From Gaertneriomyces semiglobifer (taxonomy: Eukaryota > Chytridiomycota > Chytridiomycetes > Spizellomycetales > Spizellomycetaceae), in NCBI GenBank assembly GCA_025558075.1, contig JAHLKF010000039.1, positions 28,024 to 92,023 of the forward strand: a DNA stretch of 64,000 nucleotides. The letters are read 5' to 3'. This document shows, in pieces, positions 44,578 through 54,032 of the stretch (position 1 is the first letter of the stretch; each line of letters opens with the position of its first letter). The translations under genes and the position numbers were made by a program. Under the pieces are notes generated by a model. The model ran no database searches, was not told the DNA's origin, and was given only the letters and a program-made list of their open reading frames with translations.

Positions 44578-45234
44578 CTTGTATTGAATTTATGGAGTTT
44601 TTTACAACCGTGTGGGGTGAGCAAAAGGAGGGTTCCAGAGAAAAGGAAAGGATGGGATGCCTACTATCTCATCTGCACACCTCGCCGCTTTTGAGTCTGA
44701 GGTCCAACACCACTGTACATCGTCACCTTCCCCATCATTCCACTCCCGACAGATGGCGGTTGTGGGACTTTCATTGAAATGTCGTACCAGTGTGCCGAGT
44801 GGGTTGCAACGCCGCCACGGTTGGTGCCACGACTCTCCCAAAGAGCACCAAGTTGTCGTTGCTGTCGACGATACCGAGGCCGACGCGTTACTCGAAGGTT
44901 CTTCCGCCTGAACATGTCTTGAACCGTCCCTGACAACATTGTGCATGAAAGAAAAACGAGACAATGTGGGCATCCGTGCTTTTTGAACGGCTGTATATCA
45001 GGTCGTACCAATTTTGTTCTTTTGAGTTCTATACACTTCCACTGATATTGTCGATTCTCATAGAGTAGTATGCTCACTATTTTACGTTGTTTCACGGATT
45101 GGAATATAAAATAACGAAAGGTTCTCTGTGCCCCAGAAGCTTTTTTTCTAGCAAACAACCTTAACCATCAAGAACCCCAGGGTCCCAACAAGAGCAACAG
45201 CAACGTCAGTAATTCTATTTCCCCCATTTGGAAA
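44578..45234. other. E1 spacer with a doubtful small ORF
   Basis: A plus-strand frame at 44657-44911 (84 codons) and an antisense minus frame are both open; neither has a recognisable domain. The rest is A/T-rich promoter-like sequence before 45235. Confidence 0.3.
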
Positions 45235-45818
45235 ATGACTGTTACGACCTTCACACCATCGGCCCTGCTGGAGAACAACCCTGACACCACGTTTCAACCT
45301 GTGACACTCAGTAATCCCAATGCACCTTATCTGATGTTTACCAACCTGACTGTGCGTCCCTTATTGCTCGAGTTGGTGGGACAACTTGCCACAAACACCA
45401 TCAACACGGATAATTGGAGCAATCACACGTTCGGTATTACCGTTATTGCTCAAGACCTTAGTGCTTTGCAAACTCTCTTTGAACGTCTTGAAGGTTGTGT
45501 TACGGACAAAGATGCTGTGGCGTTCCATAGCAAGATAAGGAGAAACACTGGAACGGACGTCTCTTTGACCCCACTGAGACGACACCACGTATCTATGTCA
45601 AAATGACCATTGACACGACAAAGAAGTACTTCAAAGCCAAGAGCAACATCAAACTTGTGCCTGGTGCACCGCCTAAAACCCTTTATGCTGGTATCCCGAT
45701 GATAGTTCACTGTAGTGTTGGGGGTTGGTTCAACAAGGGCATGAAACGCTTTGGAATGAACTTTGCAGCCACAAATGTTGTGTTCCCAGGTCTCGAGGAT
45801 GAGAAGAAGCAGGAATGA
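45235..45818 (+). pseudogene. E1 gene split by a frameshift, possible ssDNA-binding type
   Basis: The first part (45235 to about 45525) begins MTVTTFTPSALLENNPD and the second continues in another frame with IYVKMTIDTTKKYFKAKSNI, YAGIPMIVHCSVGGWFNKG and MNFAATNVVF, to the stop at 45818. The break lies near 45525-45535. Strand-rich repeats and the final acidic tail recall viral single-strand DNA-binding proteins, but the match is by style only. As written, neither part is complete. Confidence 0.45.
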
Positions 45819-45959
45819 CTTAGAACATGCCAGACTGAATGTGAGGGTTGTCAGAACGGTTGGCCGTCACAGAGAGACCACGCGTGTTGTAACAGTGATT
45901 TACTTGTCATGGAATAAAAATTCATTTACTTTAAAGATTAAACTGTATTGCTTTTCCAA

Positions 45960-46913
45960 TTAATTATCCAGAAAGATGTACTGATCAAAATTCTTCATAA
46001 CACGGAGTTTTTTCGGCTTCTTGTAGTTGATGTACATAAAATCATAGTCCTGTTCTGTGCAGTACCTATATGCTTGCACCCACACATCCCAAGTCATTCC
46101 GCAAGTGTTCTCTTCATAAAGCGCTTTCAACTCGGATTCGTTCGTCACTTCAAAAAGAATCAAAGCGGTAAGGTTTACCCGCACGGTTTTGGGGATCTAG
46201 TGGTACAAGTGTTGATATGACACATCGTCGGAGTTAGGTAATCAAAAAACACGCTCGTGTTTTGCTTACCTCACGGTACGCTTGCGAGACCAAAAGCAAA
46301 CTGGCAGACACGTGTCGATGATTCGTGTTCAACATTTTGAACACACTCTGTCGCTTATTGCTGAATAAGGTACTACCTACAAGATCATCAAAAATGATCA
46401 ACCAGCGGTTTGCAAGGTGTTTGGTTCCTCCCAACCCTTCTATTTCTTTGATCATGTCCCGCTGCTCTGTAAGCATGTCATCCAACGTGGACTCATCGTA
46501 TTCGCTGATAAGGTGACTGTCTGGTATATGCGGGTTGAAAGGTTTGTTACCCTGATCGATGATACTGGGTCTTCCCACCACCGGATTTTCACTCTGCCCC
46601 TTCTTCTTTAGAAATTTGAAGAGATGTGTATTTTCGGCTAATAACGGTAAACGGCGGACTGTTTCCCACTTTTCGTCACAGTGCAACGTTGGGCTGAAGA
46701 CCGTGATAACGCGGAAGTAGCCCTGATAGAATTTGAGGATGTTGCAGATAAGCGTTGTTTTCCCACTCCCTTTCGGTGCAATCAGTCCGGCTGTGAATTC
46801 ATGATACGGAAGAACATCGTCGCCAATGGGGGAGGAGGGTGGTGAGCTGTTACAGGTAACGGAATGGGTCGCACCTGTAACTCTTGACGGTGTGAGTGTT
46901 TCCGCGGCGCCAT
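45960..46913 (-). pseudogene. A32-type DNA-packaging ATPase of E1 with one intron and a frameshift
   Basis: Start ATG at 46913 (MAPRKHSHRQ). A one-base shift in the run of C (plus-strand G run at about 46828-46832) separates it from the body, which reads HEFTAGLIAPKGSGKTTLI (Walker A), LIIFDDLVG (Walker B) and SASLLLVSQAYRE. A 73-nt intron (46269-46197, GTAAGC..ACTAG) must be removed to reach IPKTVRVNLTALILFEV and the C-terminal DYDFMYINYKKP. The order is that of the FtsK/HerA-superfamily ATPases that pump DNA into virions of polintons, virophages and NCLDVs. A spliceosomal intron in such a gene is unusual. Confidence 0.82.
46197..46269 (-). other. Spliceosomal intron in the E1 packaging ATPase
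   Basis: Donor GTAAGC follows CGTGAG and acceptor CACTAG precedes ATCCCC; a branch-point-like CTAAC lies inside. Removing it joins QAYRE to IPKTVRVNL, restoring the conserved motif shared by A32 ATPases. Length and signals match the host introns. Confidence 0.75.
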
Positions 46914-47017
46914 GGACTAATCAATGTTTCGTGTTTTTCGTGTTTTTTGTTGTCACCAGGTGTTGTGATCGATCGGGTTGCCGGTACACTCCTACCTTCA
47001 TACTAAAAACGAATGGT

Positions 47018-47025
47018 TATAAAAG
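47018..47025 (+). promoter_or_regulatory. TATA box before the 72-aa E1 gene
   Basis: TATAAAAG sits 56 bases before the ATG at 47081 and follows an otherwise non-coding stretch. Confidence 0.45.
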
Positions 47026-47080
47026 GTCGGTGTCTCCCTTTTCACCTCTACCTACACCTTATCATTTTCTCACAGTCATC

Positions 47081-47299
47081 ATGCCACGTGTTCCATTACC
47101 ACCCCGCGATGTTACCGTGTTGGACAAGACAACTTTCCCATACCATCACATCTCATGTGATATTGTATATCGTGAACGTGTTTCAAAGGAATTCAAGACG
47201 TATTCAACGATAACAACTTTTACCGTCTTTATGAAAACGGAAACACGTTTCAAAGTGCCTACAACCATCATTCAGCAAGCACCATGGGGGATGATGTAA
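47081..47299 (+). CDS. Small hypothetical E1 protein (72 aa)
   Basis: Begins MPRVPLPPRDVTVLDKT and ends QAPWGMM, with a strand-rich middle (YSTITTFTVFMKTET). Preceded by a TATA box. No family recognised. It overlaps the start of the next frame (ATG at 47284) by 16 bases. Confidence 0.4.
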   Translation: MPRVPLPPRDVTVLDKTTFPYHHISCDIVYRERVSKEFKTYSTITTFTVFMKTETRFKVPTTIIQQAPWGMM

Positions 47300-48159
47300 G
47301 CGACGTTGAAACCGTTGTGGTATCGGACGATGACGAAGAGCCAAGTATGATCAATACATTAACGACGCCAGCGCCAGAACCGACAAACCGACATGTTCAA
47401 ATAAATTCATTACCTGAAGTTCGGGTCTTTACACATAACACAGAAAGTGTGCCCCGATCCCTTGTTCGCTCAACGTTAACGGGCAGGCCTTGAAATCGGC
47501 ACTACGTTGCCCTCGCAACGTATCAAGATCTCCTTCGCCAGTTACAACCAATACAGTCACATCCCCTACAAGCCAACCATCATGTACCGCTACAGTTTCG
47601 CAGAGAACTGAAGAAACGGTATGCTCCTTGGAACTACCATCGTATGATGAGTCAGAAGCAAGGTCGTTGGAGCAGCCGTCGCAAGGTGAGGAACCATGGT
47701 TACCGATGCCGGACCTCACTATGTACAAGGACCCTGCGGAGGCAGAAAGGGTACGTCAAAAATACGAGGCGATCAATGCTACCGCAAAAGGGAAACAACG
47801 TGTACCACAAAGGTCGCCACCCCCTCCTGTAACCCCTTAACGAACCGATGGATGTTTTTGCAGAAAAACAGGGAATATATCAACCACAAGAGGATGCATA
47901 TCGTAGGAAGCAGTCGACCCGCTTGGTCCAAACGTTATCGCCAAGATCCACCTTCCCAGTCCGATGTAGTAACCACGGATCATATGATATTGACGGTACG
48001 ATTACAGTAATCAACACAAGTGACATGGATATTGATGGTGCTGCCGCCGCAACGACAGCAACAACAACAGAAACGGTAGAAGAAGAAGAGGAAGATTGGG
48101 AAGAGATCTATGGCAAAGCATCAGAGTGGGCAAATTCGCACCCTTACAGGATGAAGTAG
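47284..48159 (+). pseudogene. Degraded acidic, disordered E1 gene (frameshifted segments)
   Basis: Three consecutive open stretches in different frames (47284-47493, about 47490-47840, 47848-48159) have the same low-complexity acidic, Ser/Thr/Pro-rich character: VVVSDDDEEPS, LELPSYDESEARSLEQ, ETVEEEEEDWEEIYG. The second has no ATG of its own and overlaps the end of the first, as expected when one gene is broken by small indels. It runs directly into the HNH gene. Confidence 0.45.
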
Positions 48160-48880
48160 AAGAAGCTGATGTGCCCACACAACCGGTCTCGGAAGAAGAC
48201 GATGAACTATCCGTGCCTAACGCTACAGCGACTGTGGCTATAGATGCCACACAGTACACCACCTGTACCCCGTTCCAATCCCTTGAGTCTGGGTTTGGTA
48301 ATGACCCACGCTATAACCCGTCATTACGTATGCGTTCAAAATCGGTACATATCTTTGAATCCTCTACGCACCAACCCCTTCAACCACCCAAGATCTACGC
48401 CGATGCACAGGAGTGTGCTGACGCTTACCAAACAACCGTTCAAGCCGTACTGCGATCTTGTCTAGAGAAAGTCAACATCGGGAAGGGTCATTATGCGCAG
48501 TTCTTTGATACCGACCACACGCACGAAATCTGGAAAGAGCATCCGGATTTTCCAGGATACTTTTTCTCTAGCCGGGGTGCTGTCCTTGGAAAAAGTAAGA
48601 AATTTTGGCGCAGCGTGCAAAGGAAGGTTACCGAACGGTAACCCTAAGGCACGAGGGTCAAAACAAAAGTGTTTACGTGCATCGGGCTCTTTATCGGTGT
48701 TTTTTCCCACATGTCAATATTGACAACCTGACCATCAACCACGACAACATGCAAAAGCACGATAACCGTATTGGTAACCTAACACCGATGACACAGCGGG
48801 AAACAATGAACATGCTAGGAGCATGCTCGCACGCATACGTCGACATCGAAAAGCATCCTTACATCAACGACCGGACTTGA
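48096..48880 (+). pseudogene. NUMOD4/HNH homing-type endonuclease of E1, frameshifted
   Basis: The first frame (48096 to about 48600) ends with EIWKEHPDFPGYFFSSRGAV, a NUMOD4 DNA-binding motif. The HNH part follows in another frame as GYRTVTLRHEGQNKSVYVHR, then NIDNLTINHDN and HDNRIGNLTPMTQRE, with the H..N..N metal/active-site pattern, to the stop at 48880. The shift lies near 48600-48625. Such endonucleases are selfish genes common in large DNA viruses. The acidic N-terminal part (EEADVPTQPVSEEDDEL) may belong to the preceding gene. Confidence 0.75.
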
Positions 48881-48983
48881 TGGATCCAAGTCTCCCTGGT
48901 TCTCAGATAGTGTCCTTCTTTACGAATGGATTTTCATATGATAGTGGGCAACAATGACAGTTGTAGCTTTTATTATAGAATCA

Positions 48984-49232
48984 TTACATAACTTTGAAGC
49001 GTTTAGCACTTGAACCTGGCCCCATTGACAGCGTAACTGGTAAAGTCCTTTTGTTTCGGTTGTTTACAAAGTCGTAACGGGCCAAACTCGCCTCGCGTTC
49101 CACTAAAACTCCCAAGGTGACGCACCAAGCAATACCGTTTAAATCCACCTCCATACCCGTACCTCCGTATTTCAGTTGAAGGTCAACAGCTTGCACATTT
49201 CCAGCGCTCGTTGTCACAGTGCAGACCGACAT
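48984..49232 (-). CDS. Small hypothetical ORF at the right side of E1
   Basis: From the ATG at 49232, inside the palindrome, 82 residues are open (SVCTVTTSAGNVQAVDL, NGIAWCVTLGVLVERE, ending SSAKRFKVM). The frame continues further upstream only through repeat sequence. It may be the surviving C-terminal end of a larger virion protein cut by the repeats. No family recognised. Confidence 0.3.
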   Translation of the reverse strand: MSVCTVTTSAGNVQAVDLQLKYGGTGMEVDLNGIAWCVTLGVLVEREASLARYDFVNNRNKRTLPVTLSMGPGSSAKRFKVM

Positions 49233-49264
49233 TGCATATGCAATGTCGGTCTGCACTGTGACAA
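49211..49264. repeat. Perfect 54 bp palindrome
   Basis: Two 27-base arms pair without any mismatch or spacer around the centre GCATATGC; the arm includes CACAGTGCAGACCGACATTG. Checked base by base from 49211 to 49264. Such a sequence can extrude as a cruciform and is a candidate replication or end structure of E1, or a rearrangement joint. Confidence 0.95.
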
Positions 49265-49321
49265 TGGACATTGTTGAGTCATATGGACATTGCTGACTGA
49301 CAATGGACATTGCTGGCTCAA

Positions 49322-49594
49322 AATGGACATTGTTGAAATCTGGGTTAATTTCGCATATTCTTTGCACTGACATTCTCAACCCGAAATGGACATTGCTGGT
49401 TCAAAATGGACATTGCTGAAATCTGGGTTAATTTCGCATATTCTTTGCACTGACATTCTCAACCCGAAATGGACATTGCTGAAATCTGGGTTAATTTCGC
49501 ATATTCTTGCACTGACATTCTCAACCCGCGACCATTCTGGACATTGCTGAAATCTGGGTTGAGTTAGAATATTTTCCTTATGTCAATCTTAACC
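49322..49594. repeat. Tandem repeat, four units of about 62-66 bp
   Basis: Units start with variants of AATGGACATTGCTGAAATCT and end in TCTCAACCCG or TCTTAACCCG, at about 49322, 49405, 49467 and 49529; a 21-base partial unit separates the first two. Each unit has GGGTTAA near its start and AACCCG at its end, so single units can fold back. The last unit is the most diverged. Confidence 0.8.
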
Positions 49595-49599
49595 CGCAA

Positions 49600-50265
49600 A
49601 ATCACCTACCATGTATTATCTAGCGCCTCCTTCCTCTTGACCTTCCAATCCCTCCATATTTCATCGAGTGCCGCCCCTATGAAACTTCCGCGTCCTGCCG
49701 CACCTATCCATGTCCTTATATATGCCTCGTCTTCATCGATAAGTCCAGAACTCTGACATCAGACACTTATCGATAAATCCTCAATGCTTCGCGCATATAT
49801 CCTATGAACCTTATCAAATCAAACGCGCGCGTTCATTTCGTCGATAAACGGCCCTCGCCTATGGCGCTACGGGACTTGTATTCGTCAACGCATTTCCCAT
49901 GTCCTTATATATGCCATTTCATTTACGAATATTTCTGCTAACCCAAATCTTCAAAAACCTCGATTTTTTTCGATCGCCGCTCCTTTGAGAAATTGGGTCA
50001 CCTATTTTCGCCTTTTTACTTTAGTTTCTTCCTGCTTTCTTAAAAAAAACCTTTTCTAAATCCCTTTTTTCTTCCTTTTTTTTAACGCTATATTGCTTTT
50101 CCCGCTGACCCACTTACCCATTTTTCTTCGAAAGAAAAAATAATATACGCCCCTTCACACACTACTTCATAAGCATCTCCATTAAGCAAAAGTATGTTAT
50201 ATACACACAAAATCTATCGAGCCAATCCCTCAACCGGTCTGGGTCAATACAACTTTTACAGGCTT
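49600..50265. other. A/T-rich junction between E1 and E2
   Basis: No gene. An inverted pair ATCGATAAGT (49735-49744) and ACTTATCGAT (49765-49774) lies here, then T-rich tracts at 50030-50160 that may hold 3' ends. The left boundary of E2 is probably in this stretch, but no terminal repeat could be fixed. Confidence 0.4.
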
Positions 50266-50922
50266 TTACTGGCCCCGAGACAACTTTCTAAAATAGCACT
50301 CCTCACAGAACTTGTGGAAGCCGGGTTTCTTGCTTGATGTCATTCGAGGACAGTTTTTTGTCGAACAGGGACGATTTTGTGCATTTTTTGATGTTGCTTG
50401 CTTGAAAGGTACTGGCTTGCTATTTTGATTTTCCTTAGACCAACACGGAGGACATTTTGGTTTCCACTTTCGGTCCTTTTCTTCGCAATAAAACCATTTC
50501 TGACATTTGGTTTGTTCACATTTTTTGTAAGAGTTAAAACATCTATTACAGATTTCGACACTTTTCGCCGTCGATTTTAAATAACGTTTCTTGCACTTTG
50601 GAATCTGACAATCCCATGTCTTTCTTTTGAGGATGCGGAGTTTTTCAAGTGCCAGGTCCCGTTGGGCTTGAGGGAAAAAGTTCTGTATGCATTTGTTGCC
50701 AATAATGAGACGTTTCCCATTTTCACTCGATACCACTTCACATATTTCCTTAATATCATGGGTGCAGATGCATTTGACGACTACGTCACTTTTGTAAACA
50801 TTCTCCACACAAAATTCGAGTATAGCCTCGCGATAGTTGTCATGGTTGGAATGTTTGACTATTTGCTGTCGAAAGATTTTGTGGTAGTACTGAGCGTCCT
50901 GTTCGTCACTATCGTCTGCCAT
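50266..50922 (-). CDS. Multi-zinc-binding E2 protein
   Basis: From the ATG at 50922 (MADDSDEQDAQYYHKIF), 218 residues. An early CICTHDIKEICEVVS with LIIGNKCIQNFF resembles the CICGxxI...IVGxxCI module of NCLDV and PLV proteins. It is followed by at least three Cys clusters (CQIPKCKKR, EICNRCFNSYKKCEQTKC, KCPPCW) and a terminal CSTKNCPR..FCEECY. Likely nucleic-acid binding or transcription related. The frame runs upstream to 51066, but the sequence there is A/T-rich leader. Divergent from the primase gene. Confidence 0.6.
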   Translation of the reverse strand: MADDSDEQDAQYYHKIFRQQIVKHSNHDNYREAILEFCVENVYKSDVVVKCICTHDIKEICEVVSSENGKRLIIGNKCIQNFFPQAQRDLALEKLRILKRKTWDCQIPKCKKRYLKSTAKSVEICNRCFNSYKKCEQTKCQKWFYCEEKDRKWKPKCPPCWSKENQNSKPVPFKQATSKNAQNRPCSTKNCPRMTSSKKPGFHKFCEECYFRKLSRGQ

Positions 50923-51184
50923 TAGAAATACTGCAATTTTTGATTTGGAGTTACCCAAGTGACCCAGTTTTTCCTGTTTTAATATGTAAGTGCAGATGTC
51001 TTTATATATGGTATGTTCAGTCGATAAAATAGATGTAAAATACGCGCAAAAACATCGCATATACATGTGTCTTCTGCATTAGATACCTTTTTTTAGATGT
51101 TTAAAAAAGACATATAAAGGTTAGAGGTTATATCTGTTCTATAGGGGGGTCTGTCAATTTACTTTTCTAATCAAAAGACCTAGA

Positions 51185-53710
51185 ATGAGTTTGGAAGGTG
51201 TCATACTCGATCAATTAAAGTCAGCAAAGGCAAAACTGTTAAAAAAGGGCTTTGTGCCGATTCCAGCACATCCGAAGGAGAAAAGACCTTTGGGCGATTG
51301 GAAGGAATACAATGTATCAGATTGGAATAAGGTTTTAAAGTGTTTACGGGGTGTGAGAAGTAATATTGGGGTTTTGACTGGAGAAAAATCGGGCATAGTT
51401 GTCGTGGATATCGATAAGAAGGAGCCGAAAGAAGATGAAGCGCCCAACGATGACTATAGCGCTGAGACCGGTCTTTCAGATTGGCAGGAAATGATCAAAG
51501 AACATGGGGATCCAAAGACACTCAAATGCAGATCACCGTCAGGTGGCTTGCACTACTACTTTCGATGGGATGATGAATTGGGACAATCAGTAGCGACGAC
51601 CTCCACAAGAGTAATGTCAAGGGCCGATGGACGTTTGTGTGGGATCGATCTTCGTGGCGATGGAGGATTTATTATGGCACCTCCGAGTTCTATCAAAACT
51701 GGAAAGTACGAATGGTTGGATGAAACTGAAATAGCACCCTTGCCCACATGGATTCGGAATAACATCCTCAAAACCTGCAATGGGCTTAAAAAGGCTCGAC
51801 ATGAAACAAAAGTAAAAAATCACTTCATCAATGCTTTCGCAAATGATTCAATAACATTGGAAGATTTTGAGGTCTTCAAAACCTCTCCATATTATCAAGA
51901 TCATGAAGTTGTCAATGTCGATTCGTACAGTCGAATAATTTTGAAAGAAACCAAGGATTTTGACTGTACGATATGCAAGCGTAGACATGTCAACCACAAG
52001 AACCACCCCTTCCTGGTTCGATTTGGTGGTAAATTGTTGTTTGTCTGTCGTCCCAACAATGGAGACCAAAAACATAATGTGATTGTCAAAAAGGAAGAGG
52101 AAACAAGTAATGAAGACGATGTCAAAGATACCCCGCATTATCTGTTGATGTCCGAATTATGGACTATTGCAAAACGAGACTCATTGAAGAAATACAACAA
52201 TTGGATATACAGGCCTCTTGAAAACAAACCATGTGCGTACGTCAAATATCTTTCCTACCAAGAATGGGTGAACAAGGTGTTGAGAAAGAACAAAATCTAC
52301 GTGTCAGCCCCAAAACGACACTTGGATATTCTGAAACACTTGGAGATGTACAACGACCCAGATCTTCCTTTTCTGCAGCGCGACCGCAATGTGATTGCCT
52401 TTCGGAATGGTGCGCTACTTCTTGATACGAATACATTTGTTCCTTATTCTGATGCGACTTTGAAGGGAGTGGCTGCCCGACATTGTATTGACCAAGACTT
52501 TACCAAGAGCGACTATACTCCAATGTTTGATCAAGTTGTCATGCATCAACTGACAGGATACGATCAAGAAGAGCGTAAAAACATTTACAATGTTGTTATC
52601 GGGTTAATTGGACGATTATTCTTTGATGTTGGACAGTATGACAAGTGGGCAGTCGCACTTTTACTATATGGAGAGTCACGCACCGGAAAGTCGACATTAC
52701 TCAATATCATAAAAGCAATGTTCGATATTTCCGAAGTGGCAATACTGGCTGCGAACACTGAGAAGATCTTTGGCTTGGAGAATATCATTGGAAAAGAACT
52801 GCTATTGGTTCCGGAAATACCTCACAATATGAAGGACACATTTGATCCTACGATGCTTCAATCAATGATTGACGGTGACTTTGTCAATGTCGCGGCCAAA
52901 CATGCGAAAGCGACCACTGGTGCCTTTAAAACACCTATTATGATGGCGGGGAACGTGTTTCCTAACTATGATGATAAGAAGGGAGCCATTGTGAATCGTG
53001 TGCCCATTTTTGTGTTTGAAAACTTTGTTACTGATAAAGACACCAGCATTGAGGAAGTAGTCATCAAAAACGAACTGCCAAACCTTATATACAAGTCATT
53101 AAAAATATATTATATATTGAGGGAATCCCACAAGGGACAAAGTTTCTGGGACTTTGCTCCAGTGTACTTTCGAGACAATCAAGAAATTGCAAGAAAAGCG
53201 ACCAATTGGTTGCATCGATTCCTCACTGCACCTGCAGAGGAAAACGCCTCTTCTACGGCTTCGTATTGCGTCAAGAAAAAAGTGCTTCCAGGCGCCGATA
53301 GAATCAAGGTTCATATCGAAGACGTGAAAAAGGCCTTCATGCGTTATATGAAGTTTAATCATCCAGGGCAGAAATATACATGGGACGATAACGATTATTC
53401 GACTTTCAAAAGTCTTGGATATGAGGTCGAGAGAATGCATATATGCAAATCTTGCAACAATCGTGCAAAAGGAGGTAAAGATAAATGTTGTGAGGAATAC
53501 GATTCTGCAAACCGAACAAAGCGCACCTTCATATATGATCTTTTGATTGACCGTAATGAAAAATCGACATCCACATACAAGATCGTCCCAGATGCTGAGG
53601 AAATGACAGTGGATCTGGAACCAACTTCGCCTCCACTTATCAAAAAACGCTCCATTCTTGATGGACTCGCTGGTTCGGGAGCAAAACGATCACGTATCAG
53701 GGACTGCTAG
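51185..53710 (+). CDS. Prim-pol and SF3 helicase replication protein of E2
   Basis: 841 residues. The N-terminal prim-pol domain (PF09250-like) has GFVPIPAHPKEKRPLGDW, the catalytic VVVDIDK at about 72-78, SPSGGLHYYF at about 117-126 and GIDLRGDGGFIMAPPS at about 153-168. A zinc-binding segment (CTICKRRH ... LLFVCR) follows at about 260-290. The C-terminal SF3 (D5-like) helicase has GESRTGKSTLLN at about 497, ELLLVPEIP (Walker B-like) and IMMAGNVFPNY (motif C). It primes and unwinds DNA for replication of the element. No DNA polymerase domain is fused or nearby within E2. The gene is intact. Confidence 0.88.
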   Translation: MSLEGVILDQLKSAKAKLLKKGFVPIPAHPKEKRPLGDWKEYNVSDWNKVLKCLRGVRSNIGVLTGEKSGIVVVDIDKKEPKEDEAPNDDYSAETGLSDWQEMIKEHGDPKTLKCRSPSGGLHYYFRWDDELGQSVATTSTRVMSRADGRLCGIDLRGDGGFIMAPPSSIKTGKYEWLDETEIAPLPTWIRNNILKTCNGLKKARHETKVKNHFINAFANDSITLEDFEVFKTSPYYQDHEVVNVDSYSRIILKETKDFDCTICKRRHVNHKNHPFLVRFGGKLLFVCRPNNGDQKHNVIVKKEEETSNEDDVKDTPHYLLMSELWTIAKRDSLKKYNNWIYRPLENKPCAYVKYLSYQEWVNKVLRKNKIYVSAPKRHLDILKHLEMYNDPDLPFLQRDRNVIAFRNGALLLDTNTFVPYSDATLKGVAARHCIDQDFTKSDYTPMFDQVVMHQLTGYDQEERKNIYNVVIGLIGRLFFDVGQYDKWAVALLLYGESRTGKSTLLNIIKAMFDISEVAILAANTEKIFGLENIIGKELLLVPEIPHNMKDTFDPTMLQSMIDGDFVNVAAKHAKATTGAFKTPIMMAGNVFPNYDDKKGAIVNRVPIFVFENFVTDKDTSIEEVVIKNELPNLIYKSLKIYYILRESHKGQSFWDFAPVYFRDNQEIARKATNWLHRFLTAPAEENASSTASYCVKKKVLPGADRIKVHIEDVKKAFMRYMKFNHPGQKYTWDDNDYSTFKSLGYEVERMHICKSCNNRAKGGKDKCCEEYDSANRTKRTFIYDLLIDRNEKSTSTYKIVPDAEEMTVDLEPTSPPLIKKRSILDGLAGSGAKRSRIRDC

Positions 53711-53922
53711 GTTTCCTCATCACTTTCCGAGTCAGGTACCAGAACATAGTCTTTGACTTCCCGGCGCTTGCTCCAGCATTCGAGACAATAAGGGCGGCCT
53801 TTCATCTTTGGAATAATGGTAGGGCAGTCATCTGTCTTGCACTTTTTGCAGCGATCTGGAATAATTAAATTACCTTGTTTATCGCGCTGGGGTGTGTATA
53901 CGGGGAACGTCTCTTTGGCCAT
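53707..53922 (-). CDS. Small zinc-ribbon protein of E2
   Basis: 71 residues with CKKCKTDDCPT and YCLECW forming one likely zinc site, then an acidic tail DSESDEET. It overlaps the 3' end of the primase gene by 4 bases on the opposite strand. The ending of the protein at 50266 carries a similar CSTKNCPR..KFCEECY pattern, so the two may be related. Confidence 0.55.
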   Translation of the reverse strand: MAKETFPVYTPQRDKQGNLIIPDRCKKCKTDDCPTIIPKMKGRPYCLECWSKRREVKDYVLVPDSESDEET

Positions 53923-54032
53923 GTTGTACTTTCTTTAAATAGGAAATGAGGGAATAAATCACATGTGCGGTTGGAACAGAACTTATACATTCTGTATAAT
54001 GTTTAAATAGGATTTTTGATAGTTCTTTGTAA

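Larger units (their letters stand above)
36300..49600. mobile_element. E1: endogenous Polinton/adintovirus-like element (decayed)
   Basis: The block has a compact, mostly intron-free layout unlike the host genes. It encodes a Polinton-style DNA polymerase B, an A32 packaging ATPase, a K/E-rich coiled-coil protein shared with E2, F-box-like proteins and an HNH endonuclease. Several genes carry frameshifts or a stop, while the host genes up to 35 kb do not, which points to decay and not poor sequence quality. No capsid gene is recognisable. Boundaries are by gene content only; the right side ends in a palindrome and tandem repeats. Confidence 0.7.

Noticed and set aside
44602..44973. Minus-strand frame between the polymerase-side genes and 45235 as a gene
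   Set aside because: Overlaps another frame on the plus strand, has no recognisable domain and no promoter-like sequence.
49322..49594. CRISPR array
   Set aside because: Units are contiguous with no unique spacers of constant length, and the setting is eukaryotic/viral.
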